Of a DNA stretch of 64,000 bases, positions 1 to 10,049 are shown piece by piece; the first letter of the stretch is position 1, and every line of letters starts with the position of its first letter. The notes beneath the pieces were generated by a model. It was given only the letters and a program-made list of their open reading frames with translations. It made no database searches and was not told the origin of the DNA. This DNA is from Xenopus tropicalis. Taxonomy: Eukaryota; Chordata; Amphibia; Anura; Pipidae. A program made the translations under genes and the position numbers. Where the stretch lies: the NCBI RefSeq assembly GCF_000004195.4, contig NC_030678.2, positions 30,976,201-31,040,200 of the forward strand. The letters run 5' to 3'.

Positions 1-3000
1 ACTTAGGCATGCCAGGGGTTGGCAAAGTGCCGCCAGGTTTAGACTGGGGCTAGCCAATTACCTTGAACTAGCCCCTCCTCCATATAAACATGTGATGTGA
101 AGGATGCTGCCCAGGGCAGGGTCATTGCTCTCAGGGACAGCTGCTATGTGATACTCACACCAAGACACAAGCCCAAGTGTGCACGAGTTCTGCATGCTTG
201 GTGAGCAGGTACCTGGTCCAACCCTGTGTGCCTCCAACATGGGAGGCTATGCATTCTGGGAGTGCAAAGTGTGGAGCCTATGAGCACTACATTTACATTC
301 CATGGGGGCAAAATTCAAAAAACATCGCACCATGCCGCTTCTTAATAAATGAACCCAAACATGTGCAATCATTGTAGTGTATTTTCATGTATTACTGATC
401 CTATAATTTTATACATACAAAGTTCCCAAAGTTGTATCCTGACTTTATGCTGTCTTTTTGATTTCTGTGTTTGTTATTTTGTACTGGCAAATAAGCCTTT
501 TGTCTATTACATTCACTTACTTCTCCTTGAAGCCAAAAGCCAATGTAGACAGTGTTTTAGATTTGGCAAGGCCAACTAAACATTGATAGAAAACACCCTC
601 TTCAGTTTGGGACTTGATCCCAGTGGAAGAAAGGTTCACCATTTCACAATCTCTGCACTAGTTAAAGGTTTCCTGGTCAGGGCTAACAAAATCAACAATA
701 ATTATCAGGTTGAAGTCCATGGTTGGTTGTTTGCCTAGTTGGTCTAAAGGCCAACACCAACAATATTGTCTGCTCCCCTCCCTTCCTATTTGTCACAGTG
801 CTATGGGAAGCAAGTGAACATGAACAGAGGGTAGAATGTTTTGAAATCATCAAACTAAGGATTAGGCAGATTTGACGCCATGCGGTAAAATGTTGGAGGA
901 AAGTTTGGCTTGAAGATATATAATTTCTAAAGACTGCACAAAAAATCAGTTGTCAACAAACATTGTGGTTTTTGAGGCATGGCCTTCCCTCGTTTAGCAC
1001 CACAGGAAAAATAATGACTCCGAAGAATAATGTTATGAGTCTCTAACTGAAGTTTTCTTGGGTCTATGGCACACAGATGGGTAACACAGTCAATGAAACC
1101 CATTTACTATCCTTGAGATGAATGGGACTCCCCTGCAATTACTTAGTGGCATCCACCTTGTGTCTTGTAGCCCTAGCCAAGTATGACCTTCATCAGTTAT
1201 TCCCCAAAAAAGACTGTATATCCCGGAATACCTCCAAAATCCAAATGCTGTTTTGTTCTTGGATACCCTCAGTCCAGCTTTACCAACAGACAATCAAAGC
1301 CAAAATCCCACTACAAATTAGTACTAAGTATTGCCACAGACCCATAACGAAAACCTACCAATAACTCTGTGACAATAGCACACCTCCAGGAGTCCCAGAG
1401 ACAAGGATTCCTTGGTGTAACTGAGGTCCACAAGCATTATCCTGACAAATCTGAACCAATCTGCCTGAAAGGATGGTGTTTCGTTGTTTTTGTTTTCTCT
1501 TTTAGTCTGCCATTTAAGAGACTTTATGGGACCTTTTCCCTAAGATACCCCGGGGTATAAGCCTAGAACAAGACTCATTGAAGTCAGCTGTGGTATCTGA
1601 GGATACAACTTCACCAACATTTGAGTAGGAGAAGAACAGAACAAAAGGCTATAAACTCAGGCACATGTATCTGTTAAGAACAAAATAATAATGAGTCAAG
1701 GGATATAGATGCTCATTGAAAGCCTGGTATCTGAGGCCACAGAAAGCAGCTGCCACTGTATCTGTGATACTCAGTTGGCCTCTTACATAATCATTTCTAT
1801 GGTAACGGGTAGCACTGAACTTACCAATGTGGGCGAGTACCAAGCTGCAAACATTTCATACCCACGTTGAAAGCAAAGTAGAACGGCACTAAAGCAAAAC
1901 GAGCAGGCTCCCAAGTAATTGACTTCAAGGCCATTACCTGATATGTAGCTGTAACTGATTGCATCCCACAGTACCCAAGTACAAGAACATTATAAGTTTG
2001 ATTTCCAAAATAAGCCTTTTCATGGAAAGTAAAAGCAAATAAATATCTGTTCTTTTCATATACAGGATCAGCAGGTAGATGCACTTGGTTCAATCAGTGT
2101 TTCTCTACCTCAAAATCTGAAGCTCTTTTCAAGTTTGGTGAGCCAAGTAGAGACCAAGTGTCTCATATTTCACAACAGCTTTTGCTGTTTCTACGTAGAA
2201 TCTATCAAAAGTGACAAAATATTAGAGATAAAGCAGATCAAGTGAGAGAGACTAACAGACTGCTAATTGGATGGCATGGTGGTCATTCTCTTCTCCTTCC
2301 ATACCTCCTCTTTGAGTTCGGTTTGAGATGATGCTATGTAAAAGTATGAAGGCTCATAGTGGAGATGATCCAGACTATAATAATGGTGTAGAAACTACTT
2401 TTTTAATCACAGTAATTTACCAGAAGCACAACTAAATGATAAACTAATGCCTCTCTGCATAATTATGTCCTGGCTCCAAGGTACCAAATGTTACATATTC
2501 AAGTAGTTAAGTTGGGATTGAAAAAAGACCAAAATCCTTCAAGTTTAAGTTTATTAAGTTCAACCCCTCCATCCGAACCTCTGTGCACAACTGTGGCCCA
2601 ACCAATCTATCTATACGCTTGCATATATAAACTGAAAATACCTTATGATTAGTGTTGTGTGACACACATGCAGGGAAACAGAATAAATAGATAACTTTCC
2701 CCAATTTATCTTTATGTAATCTATAGGGTAAGGGTTGGTTGGCCTGTGTTTTTGCTGTGCTTCCCAAAGGAGAGCCATCCTGTAGGAGCTTGTTACTGTT
2801 ATACAGCATTCTGCTAAACCTAAGTTTAAAAGATAAATATTGCCTCATGCAATATCGATTCAGTTATCAACCTTTATCAATCTGTGTGGCATCACTTCAT
2901 GCTAGCCCCTAACTTGTACAAGCGTTAGCTCATTAAATCAAACAGCAACAAATGCCTACAGCCAGGGGGGCCCTCAACCCTGTTGGAAGATCAAACTTGC

Positions 3001-3138
3001 TTTCTTTAGATATTGCTCAAGCTCTGTGACATTACTTTTAGGTCATAGTAAATTTCAGTCACAGAGACTTTTTCAACCCAGCCAAGCCTTCTCAGAGGTT
3101 GATGGTATCTGAGATGGTTGGGCTGGGTTGTTCTAGAT
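1..3138. other. Unrecognised, probably pigl intronic sequence
   Basis: I recognise no exon, RNA gene or known repeat here. Short open frames lack splice sites and family resemblance. I looked on the minus strand for the remaining pigl exons (the part of the human protein after residue 165) and did not find them, so they probably lie beyond the left edge. Confidence 0.4.
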
Positions 3139-3272
3139 CAGGACTGGCAATCTGGCAAATGCCAGAGGGGCTGCTGTAAGATGCCATAGACACTCACTAT
3201 TTATTGGGCTGATGAGGGCTGTTTGGGTCTCTGTGTACTTGAAATGCCAATTTTAAATTCCAGTCCAGGTCT
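3139..3272. repeat. Interspersed repeat, family A (copy 1)
   Basis: This is a short repeat running from AGGACTGGCAATCTGGCAAA to CCAGTCCAGGTC. The same family occurs at 17806-17960 (inverted), 39530-39682 and 54761-54912. All copies share a CAAATGCCAGAGGGGCTGCT core and a GGACTGG/CCAGTCC terminal inverted repeat, which suggests a small non-autonomous DNA transposon. I cannot assign the superfamily. Confidence 0.65.
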
Positions 3273-4152
3273 TATAGGATCAACTTGTAGACCTTTGGTC
3301 TATTAACCTGGCTACAGCTGGAATATATCCCAACTTCAGGTCAGGGAAATCATCTGAGCTTTTGTCTGACATCCTGGGTACTGACTAAACCATGTGAGAC
3401 AGAGGGACCACCTTAGCACTAGTTCAGGGATTCATTCAGCAGTTATGTACAGTTTCATATCCTTTACGCACTGCATTATTTAAAACAACTTATTTGTTGC
3501 CGATGCAAACATTTAATCCTTGGAAGAGTGGGTTCTCTTGGTGAAAGTTCAGTTTTGCTTTCCGGCTTTCCCTTTCTAGTAGAAAATAGAAAACCTTAAG
3601 GAACACTGGGTGCTGTGTCACCCATAGCCACAGAATGAAAGCACTGCAATAGACACATATGAAGCCAGAAGAGAACTGATTTGCCTAGCTAGTCTGCCTA
3701 TTAGATTTCCATGCCCAGATGCACAGGGAAGTGGCTCCAATATTTTGATGCCAGGTTGCCTTTAAAGATGGGGGTCTGTGACAGCACATGGCTAAGCCTT
3801 GTGTTACACAATGATCTATTGCTTCTGACTGCTGCCTGCCCTGACCTTTTCTGGTCTTCAGATTCTGGTGCTTGTAACCTGGCCTAGACCTGGCCTCCCC
3901 TCTGCCTCCCATATTGGGGCCCGGGGCCCCAAACATGCAAAAACACAGGGTTCTCCAGCTTCACAGTAGGAACAGCAAACTGGTGGTTCTTCCTTTGGGT
4001 TTAAAATCAACTGCATCTGCCAAAAGACTATTCCATGGTTCAAATAGCAGCAACCATATTACCAAAGAATGCGGATAGTGTTCTATTTAATTCATATAAT
4101 GCCAACATATTCCTCTCTGTTGTTTGCTTTTGTGGCTCAGAACACACAGTAC
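3273..4152. other. Unrecognised, pigl intron 4 by position
   Basis: Nothing recognisable. By position it lies downstream of pigl exon 4 on the minus strand and would be intron 4. Confidence 0.4.
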
Positions 4153-4220
4153 CTTATTGCTTTGTATAAAGAGACATGGTTGGCATGGCCGCTCACTCCA
4201 CCCTCATCAAATGTGATCAC
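4153..4220 (-). CDS. pigl: pigl exon 4 (GlcNAc-PI de-N-acetylase, metal-binding exon)
   Basis: This is a 68-nt internal exon. The minus strand has a strong polypyrimidine tract and acceptor ending CCTTGACAG, then an exon encoding VITFDEGGVSGHANHVSLYK followed by AI and the first two bases of an Arg codon. A GT donor (AATAAG|gtactg) follows, and reading on in frame meets a stop within 12 nt. The peptide matches human PIGL from residue 143 (VVTFDAGGVSGHSNHIALY...). It carries the GHxNH motif that supplies metal-ligand histidines in the LmbE/PIG-L family. PIGL removes the acetyl group from GlcNAc-PI on the cytoplasmic face of the ER, the second step of GPI-anchor synthesis. The exon starts in phase 0, as needed to join exon 3, and ends in phase 2. 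The donor is not a perfect consensus, so the 3' limit is slightly less certain than the acceptor. Confidence 0.92.
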
Positions 4221-4629
4221 CTGTCAAGGAAAAAAAACAAAAGTCAACAAGAATGACAAGGAACAGACAATGAGCCATATCACGCTGAGGTTATCCCGGG
4301 TAATCTTCACAAATACAACTTGTAAATGTGTCGGCGTTATTTACAGAGCAAAGCAACGAAGCAGAGAGGCAAGTCTGTTTGTGTCACGCACAAAGCTCTC
4401 TATTGTTCCTTTAAGATCTTTAATAAGAAGCTGAATTTTATGTAGGCAAGGAGCGATAATAGCAATCCATTTTGCAACTGCCCTACAATATTTTTAATTA
4501 CTATTATCATTTTTTGTGGGTATTAAACTAGTTCTAACAAACAGAGCAGTCACCATTCTTTATTTAATATTATTTAAAGGGGTTGTTCACCTTTGAGTTA
4601 ACGTTTAGTATGATGTAGAGAGTAATATA

Positions 4630-5062
4630 TCCGCAAAAAGTGGGTAGACGTCCTGCCGTAGCTTCCAGTGTATTGTGTAGGTACTCATCCACAGGTAGCA
4701 GCCCCCGTGCTGGCTGTATATTTTACAATTATAATTACAAGAACCCGGAGAGTACGCTTATTTGCAGTGAAACAGTGTAGATTTATTGAGACATCTTTTT
4801 TAGCACTACATGTTTCGGCTAAACAGCCTTCCTCAGGTGCATACAAAAGTGAACATAGCAAAGGAAATAAATACCCTACACCCACCAACAGGTGCAACTT
4901 GTTGGTGGGTGTAGGGTATTTATTTACTTTGCTATGTTCACTTTTGTATGCACCTGAGGAAGGCTGTTTAGCCGAAACATGTAGTGCTAAAAAAGATGTC
5001 TCAATAAATCTACACTGTTTCACTGCAAATAAGCGTACTCTCTGGGTTCTTGTAATTATAAT
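4630..5062. mobile_element. Penelope-like foldback insertion with 13-bp TSD
   Basis: Two arms of about 165 bp (about 4725-4893 and 4898-5062) are nearly perfect inverted copies around a short centre at about 4894-4897. The insertion splits the T2 MITE and is flanked by an exact 13-bp duplication, AGAGAGTAATATA (4617-4629 and 5063-5075). Both arms hold CACCTGAGGAAGGCTGTTTA followed by GCCGAAAC, then an AATAAA-type signal further out. This arrangement resembles the ends of Penelope-like retroelements. No reverse transcriptase is present. Family assignment is inference; the palindrome and TSD are seen directly. Confidence 0.6.
4950..4987 (+). other. Hammerhead-ribozyme-like core
   Basis: In order: GCAC (4950-4953), CTGAGGA (4954-4960, fits CUGANGA), a potential stem GGC/GCC with an extra A before it (4961-4973), GAAA (4974-4977), C-AT-GTA (4978-4983), then GTGC (4984-4987), which pairs with the first GCAC. 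The very short stem III (AC/GU) is like that reported for Penelope-element hammerheads. The unpaired A at the base of stem II departs from the consensus, so this may be a decayed or inactive version. The left arm carries the same core on the minus strand. Confidence 0.4.
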
Positions 5063-5540
5063 AGAGAGTAATATACTAAGACAATCTGCAATTGGTCTTC
5101 ATTTTCATTATTTATGGTTTTTAATTATTTAACTTTTTGTTCAGCAGCTCTCCAGTTTTAAATTTCAGTAGTTATCTGGTTGCTAAAGTTTAAATTACCT
5201 TAGCAACCAGAAAGTGGTTTGAATGAGAGACTGGTGTGTGAATAGGAGAAGGCCTGGATAGGAAAATAAATTATAAAAGGTAACAATAACAATAAAATTG
5301 TAGCCTCACAGAGTAATAGTTTTTGGTCGCCCCTATTTGGAAGTTGGCAGTCAGAAGAAGGCAAATGATTAAAAAACCATAAGAAATAAAAAATGACCAG
5401 TTGGAAAGCTGCTAAGAATTTGCCATTCTATAACATACTAAAAGTTAACTTAAAGGTGAACCGCCCCTTCAGTGGAAATTACTGTACAGAATAACCGCAA
5501 TTATAGTTACTGTATATATCTGGTGTTATCAATACATCTA

Positions 5541-7544
5541 GGGGCCCATTCATTAAAGCCCGATGACCACAATTAGAAAAAATTAGTATTTTTTCTATAG
5601 TTTAGAATTTTTCATACTGATAATATTGTTAAAAAAAAAATTTTTTCACAATACAATTTTTTCACAATACGTTTGTTATTTAAGGAAAAAATTGTACTTT
5701 TCATATTTTGTGCAACGACAACAAAAATTTCAGAATTTATTCAAGCTTAGTTATCGTGACTATCTTTTCGCCAGGTTGGAGCTGCAGAGTGCCATTGAGT
5801 CCTATGGGAGGCTTTCCTTGGGCCGGGTTGGAGCTGCAGAGTGCCATTGAGCCCTATGGGAGGCTTTCCTTGGGCCAGTTGGAGCTGCACAGTGCCATTG
5901 ACTCCTATGGGAGGCTTTCCTTGAGCCGGGTTGGAGCTGCAGAGTGCCATTGAGTCCTATGGGAGACTTTCCTTGGGCCGGGTTGGAGCTGCAGAGTGCC
6001 ATTGAGCCCTATGGGAGGCTTTCCTTGGGCCAGGTTGGAGCTGCAGAGTGCCATTGAGTCCTATGGGAGACTTTCCTTGGGCCAGGTTGGAGCTGCAGAG
6101 TGCCATTGAGTCCTATGGGAGACTTTCCTTGGGCCAGGTTGGAGCTGCAGAGTGCCATTGAGTCCTATGGGAGACTTTCCTTGGGCCGGGTTAGAGCTGC
6201 AGAGTGCCATTGAGTCCTATGGGAGACTTTCCTTGGGCCGGGTTGGAACTGCAGAGTGCCATTGAGCCCTATGGGAGGCTTTCCTTGGGCCAGGTTGGAG
6301 CTGCAGAGTGCCATTGAGCCCTATGGGAGACTTTCCTTGGGCCGGGTTGGAGCTGCAGAGTGCCATTGAGCCCTATGGGAGACTTTCCTTGGGCCGGGTT
6401 GGAGCTGCAGAGTGCCATTGAGCCTATGGGAGACTTTCCTTGGGCCAGGTTGGAGCTGCAGAGTGCCATTGAGCCCTATGGGAGACTTTCCTTGGGCCAG
6501 GTTGGAGCTGCAGAGTGCCATTGAGCCCTATGGGAGGCTTTCCTGGGCCAGGTTGGAGCTGCAGAGTGCCATTGGCCCTATGGGAGACTTTCCTTGGGCC
6601 AGGTTGGAGCTGCAGAGTGCCATTGGGCCCTATGGGAGACTTTCCTTGGGCCAGGTTGGAGCTGCAGAGTGCCATTGGGCCCTATGGGAGACTTTCCTTG
6701 GGCCAGGTTGGAGCTGCAGAGTGCCATTGGGCCCTATGGGAGACTTTCCTTGGGCCAGGTTGGAGCTGCAGAGTGCCATTGGGCCCTATGGGAGACTTTC
6801 CTTGGGGCCAGGTTGGAGCTGCAGAGTGCCATTGGGCCCTATGGGAGACTTTCCTTGGGCCAGGTTGGAGCTGCAGAGTGCCATTGAGCCCTATGGGAGA
6901 CTTTCCTTGGGCCAGGTTGGAGCTGCAGAGTGCCATTGAGCCCTATGGGAGACTTTCCTTGGGCCGGGTTGGAGCTGCAGAGTGCCATTGAGCCCTATGG
7001 GAGACTTTCCTTGGGCCGGGTTGGAGCTGCAGAGTGCCATTGAGCCCTATGGGACTTCCTTGGGCCGGGTTGGAGCTACAGAGTGCCATTGAGCCCTATG
7101 GGAGACTTTCCTTGGGCCGGGTTGGAGCTGCAGAGTGCCATTGAGCCCTATGGGAGACTTTCCTTGGGCCAGGTTGGAGCTGCAGAGTGCCATTGAGCCC
7201 TATGGGAGACTTTCCTTGGGCCAGGTTGGAGCTGCAGAGTGCCATTGAGCCCTATGGGAGACTTTCCTTGGGCCAGGTTGGAGCTGCAGAGTGCCATTGA
7301 GTACTATGGGAGGCTTCCAAAATCATGCACAGAAGGATCAAAGTCAGAAAGGTTTTCACGCTGTTTATGATCATACAGATACGAAAATTTTGTAACTTTT
7401 GGATCATACCACGATATTTTCATACAACCACGACACCATTTTTTTGCGCAATTTACACACATCAGAAATTATCGTGGTTACTACGAAATTGTTCCAATCG
7501 TACTTTTAATAATCCAAAATTCGTGCTTTAATAAATGTGCCCCC
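5541..7544. mobile_element. MITE carrying a 52-bp satellite array (copy 1)
   Basis: Terminal inverted repeats flank a long tandem array. The left end is GGGGCCCATTCATTAAAG and the right end, read in reverse, is GGGGGCACATTTATTAAAGC. The flanks are AT-rich, with ...TTCAAGCTTAGTTATCGTGA on the left and CTTCCAAAATCATGCA on the right. The second copy at 15.5-16.4 kb has related flank sequence (TTCAAGCTTTGTTATTGTGA), so array and flanks travel together. Tandem repeats carried inside MITEs are known in Xenopus; the superfamily here is not certain. Confidence 0.7.
5771..7318 (+). repeat. 52-bp satellite array, about 29-30 copies
   Basis: The unit contains GAGCTGCAGAGTGCCATTGA, then (G/C)CCTATGGGAG, then (A/G)CTTTCCTTGGGCC and (A/G)GGTTG. 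Variants are clustered: GAGTCC units near the left side, a block with TTGGGCCC at about 6570-6860, and GAGCCC elsewhere. This indicates local amplification. A few units have small deletions (near 6420, 6540, 7050). Because 52 is not a multiple of three and the unit lacks stops in several frames, it generates open frames of up to 175 codons on both strands; none is a real gene. Confidence 0.97.
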
Positions 7545-7547
7545 TAA

Positions 7548-8097
7548 TGTATGCCAGGGGTGCAAGTACTAAATTAGTAAAGGGTAAAAAATTGCATTTA
7601 TTGGGGCCCATGCACATAAAACCTGCACCCATGTCAATGCTCAGTACAGAATACACTCTTGCAATGAATGTGTTAGCTCTGTCATGTACAATGGAAGCTG
7701 GTAGGCACGGCTGAATTTGTGGGGACCCCTGATATTATTGGTTGGGTTGCGTGCCAGGTGGAAAGGGGTTGCTAAGCGCAATAAAATATGTGTGGGTGTT
7801 GGTATGAGAGCAGGGGAGCAGGTGTGAGCTGTGGGCAGGGTGGCTGGTACAAGAGGGGTCTTGCAGCATGTTGCACCCCCAGCTCTCCTGAGCTTGCATG
7901 TGGTTTTCAAGACTGAGGCACTTTGGCTTTTACACCTTAAGGTGCAAGGAGAAAAATAATAATTCACGGGTAGCTTTTGTAACGTAAAAATGTGGTGAGA
8001 AACAATTCTCTCCTTTCTATCTGTATTTGCATATTGATTGAATTTGCCCACCGGATATTAAGTATACAATGCCGTGGAATATGCTCGCACTTTATTA
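7548..8097. other. Unrecognised, intron 3
   Basis: No exon, known repeat or structure recognised. The open frame covering 7641-8051 on the minus strand has no family resemblance. Confidence 0.4.
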
Positions 8098-8158
8098 ATG
8101 TGTTAATAATAACAGAGGTGGGTGGAAACCGGCACTCACGTCTACAACAAAAATAAAT
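8098..8158. repeat. 61-bp segment duplicated at 9785-9845 (copy 1)
   Basis: The segment begins AATGTGTTAATAATAACAGA and ends ACAACAAAAATAAAT. It reappears at 9785-9845 with a single C/T difference at a CpG. Here it forms the left outer part of the foldback-bearing element. Confidence 0.9.
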
Positions 8159-8351
8159 CTGCCTTGGTGCAGTCTTAAAACATAGTATAGTCTTGAATGA
8201 AGGTACCGCACTCACCGGACTTAAATCAAACAGAGAATTTATTCTACAAAAGTGCAACTAACGTTTCAGCTGCCGAAACGTTAGTTGCGCATTTTGAATA
8301 AATTCTCTGTTTGATTTAAGTCCCGTGAGTGTGGTACCTTCATTCAAGATT
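8098..8351. mobile_element. Second Penelope-like foldback
   Basis: 8192-8351 is a near-perfect palindrome of about 75-bp arms centred near 8272. The arms contain CTTGAATGAAGGTACCGCAC, AATCAAACAGAGAATTTATT and AACGTTTC/GAAACGTT. The outer left part (8098-8191) contains a second GGCACTCAC motif, as in the arm, and ends of this type are typical of Penelope-like fragments. Each arm stops at the position where a hammerhead-like core would lie, so the centre appears truncated. Family assignment is inference. Confidence 0.5.
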
Positions 8352-8821
8352 GTTAATAATAATATATAACTATAGTGCTTTATAAAGACTCGGTAGGGAT
8401 AACCCTAATGATTTTAAAGCCAATGATTTTGTGACTGTCCAGTAGAGGGCACACTAATGTCTGACAAGGTTGCCTTCTATTCCCTCAGAAGTCAGAACTG
8501 AGAGCCCAAGGAATTCTGAGAGACAAAGGTGGGGCCATGTTTATCCAGACTGAGAAGGAGCATGTTAAGGGCAAAGTCATTACTATATATTTGCCAGCAT
8601 AGAATGTTACATGTATTTATTAAACAGGGACATTCCCAGGCTCTATGTATGCACTAATTTATGATGTTTTGTTAAACGAATTCCATGCATACTGATGTTT
8701 ATAGTCAAACTTCTTTCCCTGCCTCCTTTTGAAAAACTTTCCCTTCTAAAATGTAAATTTATATGCTCAGTTCACTTTAAGGCACAAGAATATACAGTAT
8801 TTTGCATAAAAAGCTTTATTT
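8352..8821. other. Unrecognised, intron 3
   Basis: I see no exon or known repeat in this stretch. Confidence 0.4.
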
Positions 8822-9085
8822 CTCTACATCCTTTTAGTGTTGGAGTCCTAGGTTCAATTCCGGCCATCTGCAAGAAGTCTGTATGTTTTCCCTGAGTCTG
8901 TGGGGGATTTTTCTCCCACACTTCAACAACATACAGGCAGGTTAACTGGCTTCTGACTACAATGACAATAGTGTGTGTGACTGTGACCTTCGATTGCAAG
9001 CTCCTCTGGGGCAGGGGCTGATGTGAGTGATGTATAATCTCTGTAAGTGCTGCAGAATATGTTGGCGCTATATAAATAATAACAT
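8822..9085 (+). mobile_element. tRNA-derived SINE
   Basis: It has a Pol III B-box-like GGTTCAATTCC (8851-8861) preceded by TTGGAGTCCTA. Then come CTGCAAGAAGTCTGTATGTT, CTCCCACACTTCAACAACAT, GATTGCAAGCTCCTCTGGGG and the tail GCGCTATATAAATAATAA. This order is that of the common Xenopus tRNA-derived SINE. The 5' tRNA-like head is degenerate or truncated, so it is not a functional tRNA. Confidence 0.8.
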
Positions 9086-9562
9086 TTGTATTTGTTAAGG
9101 CATATAGGACCTGCCTTGTTGCTTCCTCTTCTAAAGTAAACTAAAACACAATTTACAGACCCTAGCGAGTGTCCTGCGTAACCAAATACATCCGGTAATG
9201 GTAGGACACATTCTTGGCTTTATAGGCAGCACCTTCTGTATGGAGCACAGACATAGAACTGCCATTCTTGTAATCAATGTGAAAAGCCAAAAAAAAAAAA
9301 AAAATGAATTGGCCTTGCACTCCCTCATGGTCCCTGTGTTCATCTTGGGACAATCTATTGACCCCCCCCCCATGCCTCTGAAAGACTCTACCTTGCATCA
9401 GAAAACTCCCACATTGGGCTGATCCAGATGAAGTCAAATAGAGGTGTTCCTCACCCCAACTCGGATTTTTAATGCTGCCAAATCAATATCTGCCGATTTT
9501 CCAAAATCCTAATTTAAATATGCCCGTTTAAAACCACCTTAAATCTATTCTCAAAAGCCTTC
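9086..9562. other. Unrecognised, with A and C tracts
   Basis: Contains an A17 run (about 9288-9304) and a C9 run (about 9363-9371). No exon or known repeat recognised. Confidence 0.45.
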
Positions 9563-9931
9563 TTAAAGGGGTTGTACAGCATAATATTCTGAGACAATTT
9601 GCAGTTGGTCTTCATTCTTTATTATTTTTAGTTTTTTTAATTATTTCAGTTTTTTGTTAGGCAGCTCTCCAGTTTGGAGTTTCAGCATCTATTTGGTTGC
9701 TAGGATCCAAATTGACCAAAGTCAGTGACCATCATTTAAAAGCTGAAGTGTTAGAAGAAGGCTGCAAATAATTTAAAAATGATAAATGTGTTAATAATAA
9801 CAGAGGTGGGTGGAAACCGGCACTCATGTCTACAACAAAAATAAATCATAAAAAACTAATTGAAAAGCTGCTAAGAATTGGTCTTTCCCCAATATACTAA
9901 AAGTTAACTTAGATGTGAACCACCTCTATAA
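9563..9931. mobile_element. T2/Kolobok-type MITE with decayed right end
   Basis: Starts TTAAAGGGGTTGTACAGC and keeps ATTCTGAGACAATTTGCAG, GTTAGGCAGCTCTCCAG and the closing TACTAAAAGTTAACTTAGAT. The right terminus is eroded to CACCTCTATAAGG. A 61-bp foreign segment sits at 9785-9845. Confidence 0.85.
9785..9845. repeat. 61-bp segment duplicated from 8098-8158 (copy 2)
   Basis: Same 61-bp sequence as 8098-8158 with one mismatch, placed inside a T2 MITE between ...AATTTAAAAATGATA and CATAAAAAACTAATTG, which adjoin in related T2 copies. The joins fall at a shared ATAAAT, consistent with filler DNA copied during repair. Confidence 0.85.
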
Positions 9932-9974
9932 GGATTTAAGAATGACTTCCCCTCCCTATCTCTGCCTCCTCTTC

Positions 9975-10036
9975 CTATTAGATTGTAAGCTCTTCAGGGC
10001 AGGAACCTCATTCCAACTGTGTACTGATGCTCCTAG
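9975..10036 (+). repeat. SINE 3'-core fragment beside the exon 3 donor
   Basis: ATTAGATTGTAAGCTCTTCA followed by GGGCAGGAACCTC is the conserved 3' core of vertebrate tRNA-derived SINEs. The fragment ends about 14 bp before the exon 3 donor site and lies antisense to pigl. Confidence 0.6.
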
Positions 10037-10049
10037 CCACGGAACTTAC

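Larger units (their letters stand above)
4574..5472. mobile_element. T2/Kolobok-type MITE, interrupted
   Basis: The element begins TTAAAGGGGTTGTTCACC and ends with AAAGGTGAACCGCCCC near 5470. The interior has the typical Xenopus T2-MITE landmarks: TTTAGTATGATGTAGAGAG, GCAATTGGTCTTCATTTT, GTTCAGCAGCTCTCCAG and TCTATAACATACTAAAAG. A TTAA target and TTAAAGG ends define the T2 (Kolobok) MITEs of Xenopus. A 433-bp foldback is inserted at 4630-5062; without it the element is about 450 bp, like its relatives. Confidence 0.85.
4221..10049 (-). other. pigl: pigl intron 3
   Basis: This 5829-bp intron is bounded by the exon 3 donor (GATCTG|gtaagttcc) and the exon 4 acceptor (ttttttttccttgacag), both on the minus strand. 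Both flanking exons agree with phase 0. It is filled with mobile elements: a T2 MITE with a foldback insertion, a satellite-bearing MITE, a second foldback, a SINE, another T2 MITE and a SINE tail next to the donor. Confidence 0.88.

Noticed and set aside
1821..2093. Minus-strand frame of 90 codons with a CAG|gtaatg site inside, considered as a pigl exon
   Set aside because: No similarity to the remaining PIGL residues and no convincing acceptor.
4685..5132. Two frames of 112 and 154 codons with near-identical products on opposite strands
   Set aside because: They are the two arms of the foldback palindrome.
5747..6991. Overlapping open frames of 66-175 codons on both strands
   Set aside because: All lie in the 52-bp satellite and reflect its unit length and lack of stops; no splice sites or domain.
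8851..8861. tRNA gene suggested by a B-box
   Set aside because: No cloverleaf can be drawn; the context is a SINE.
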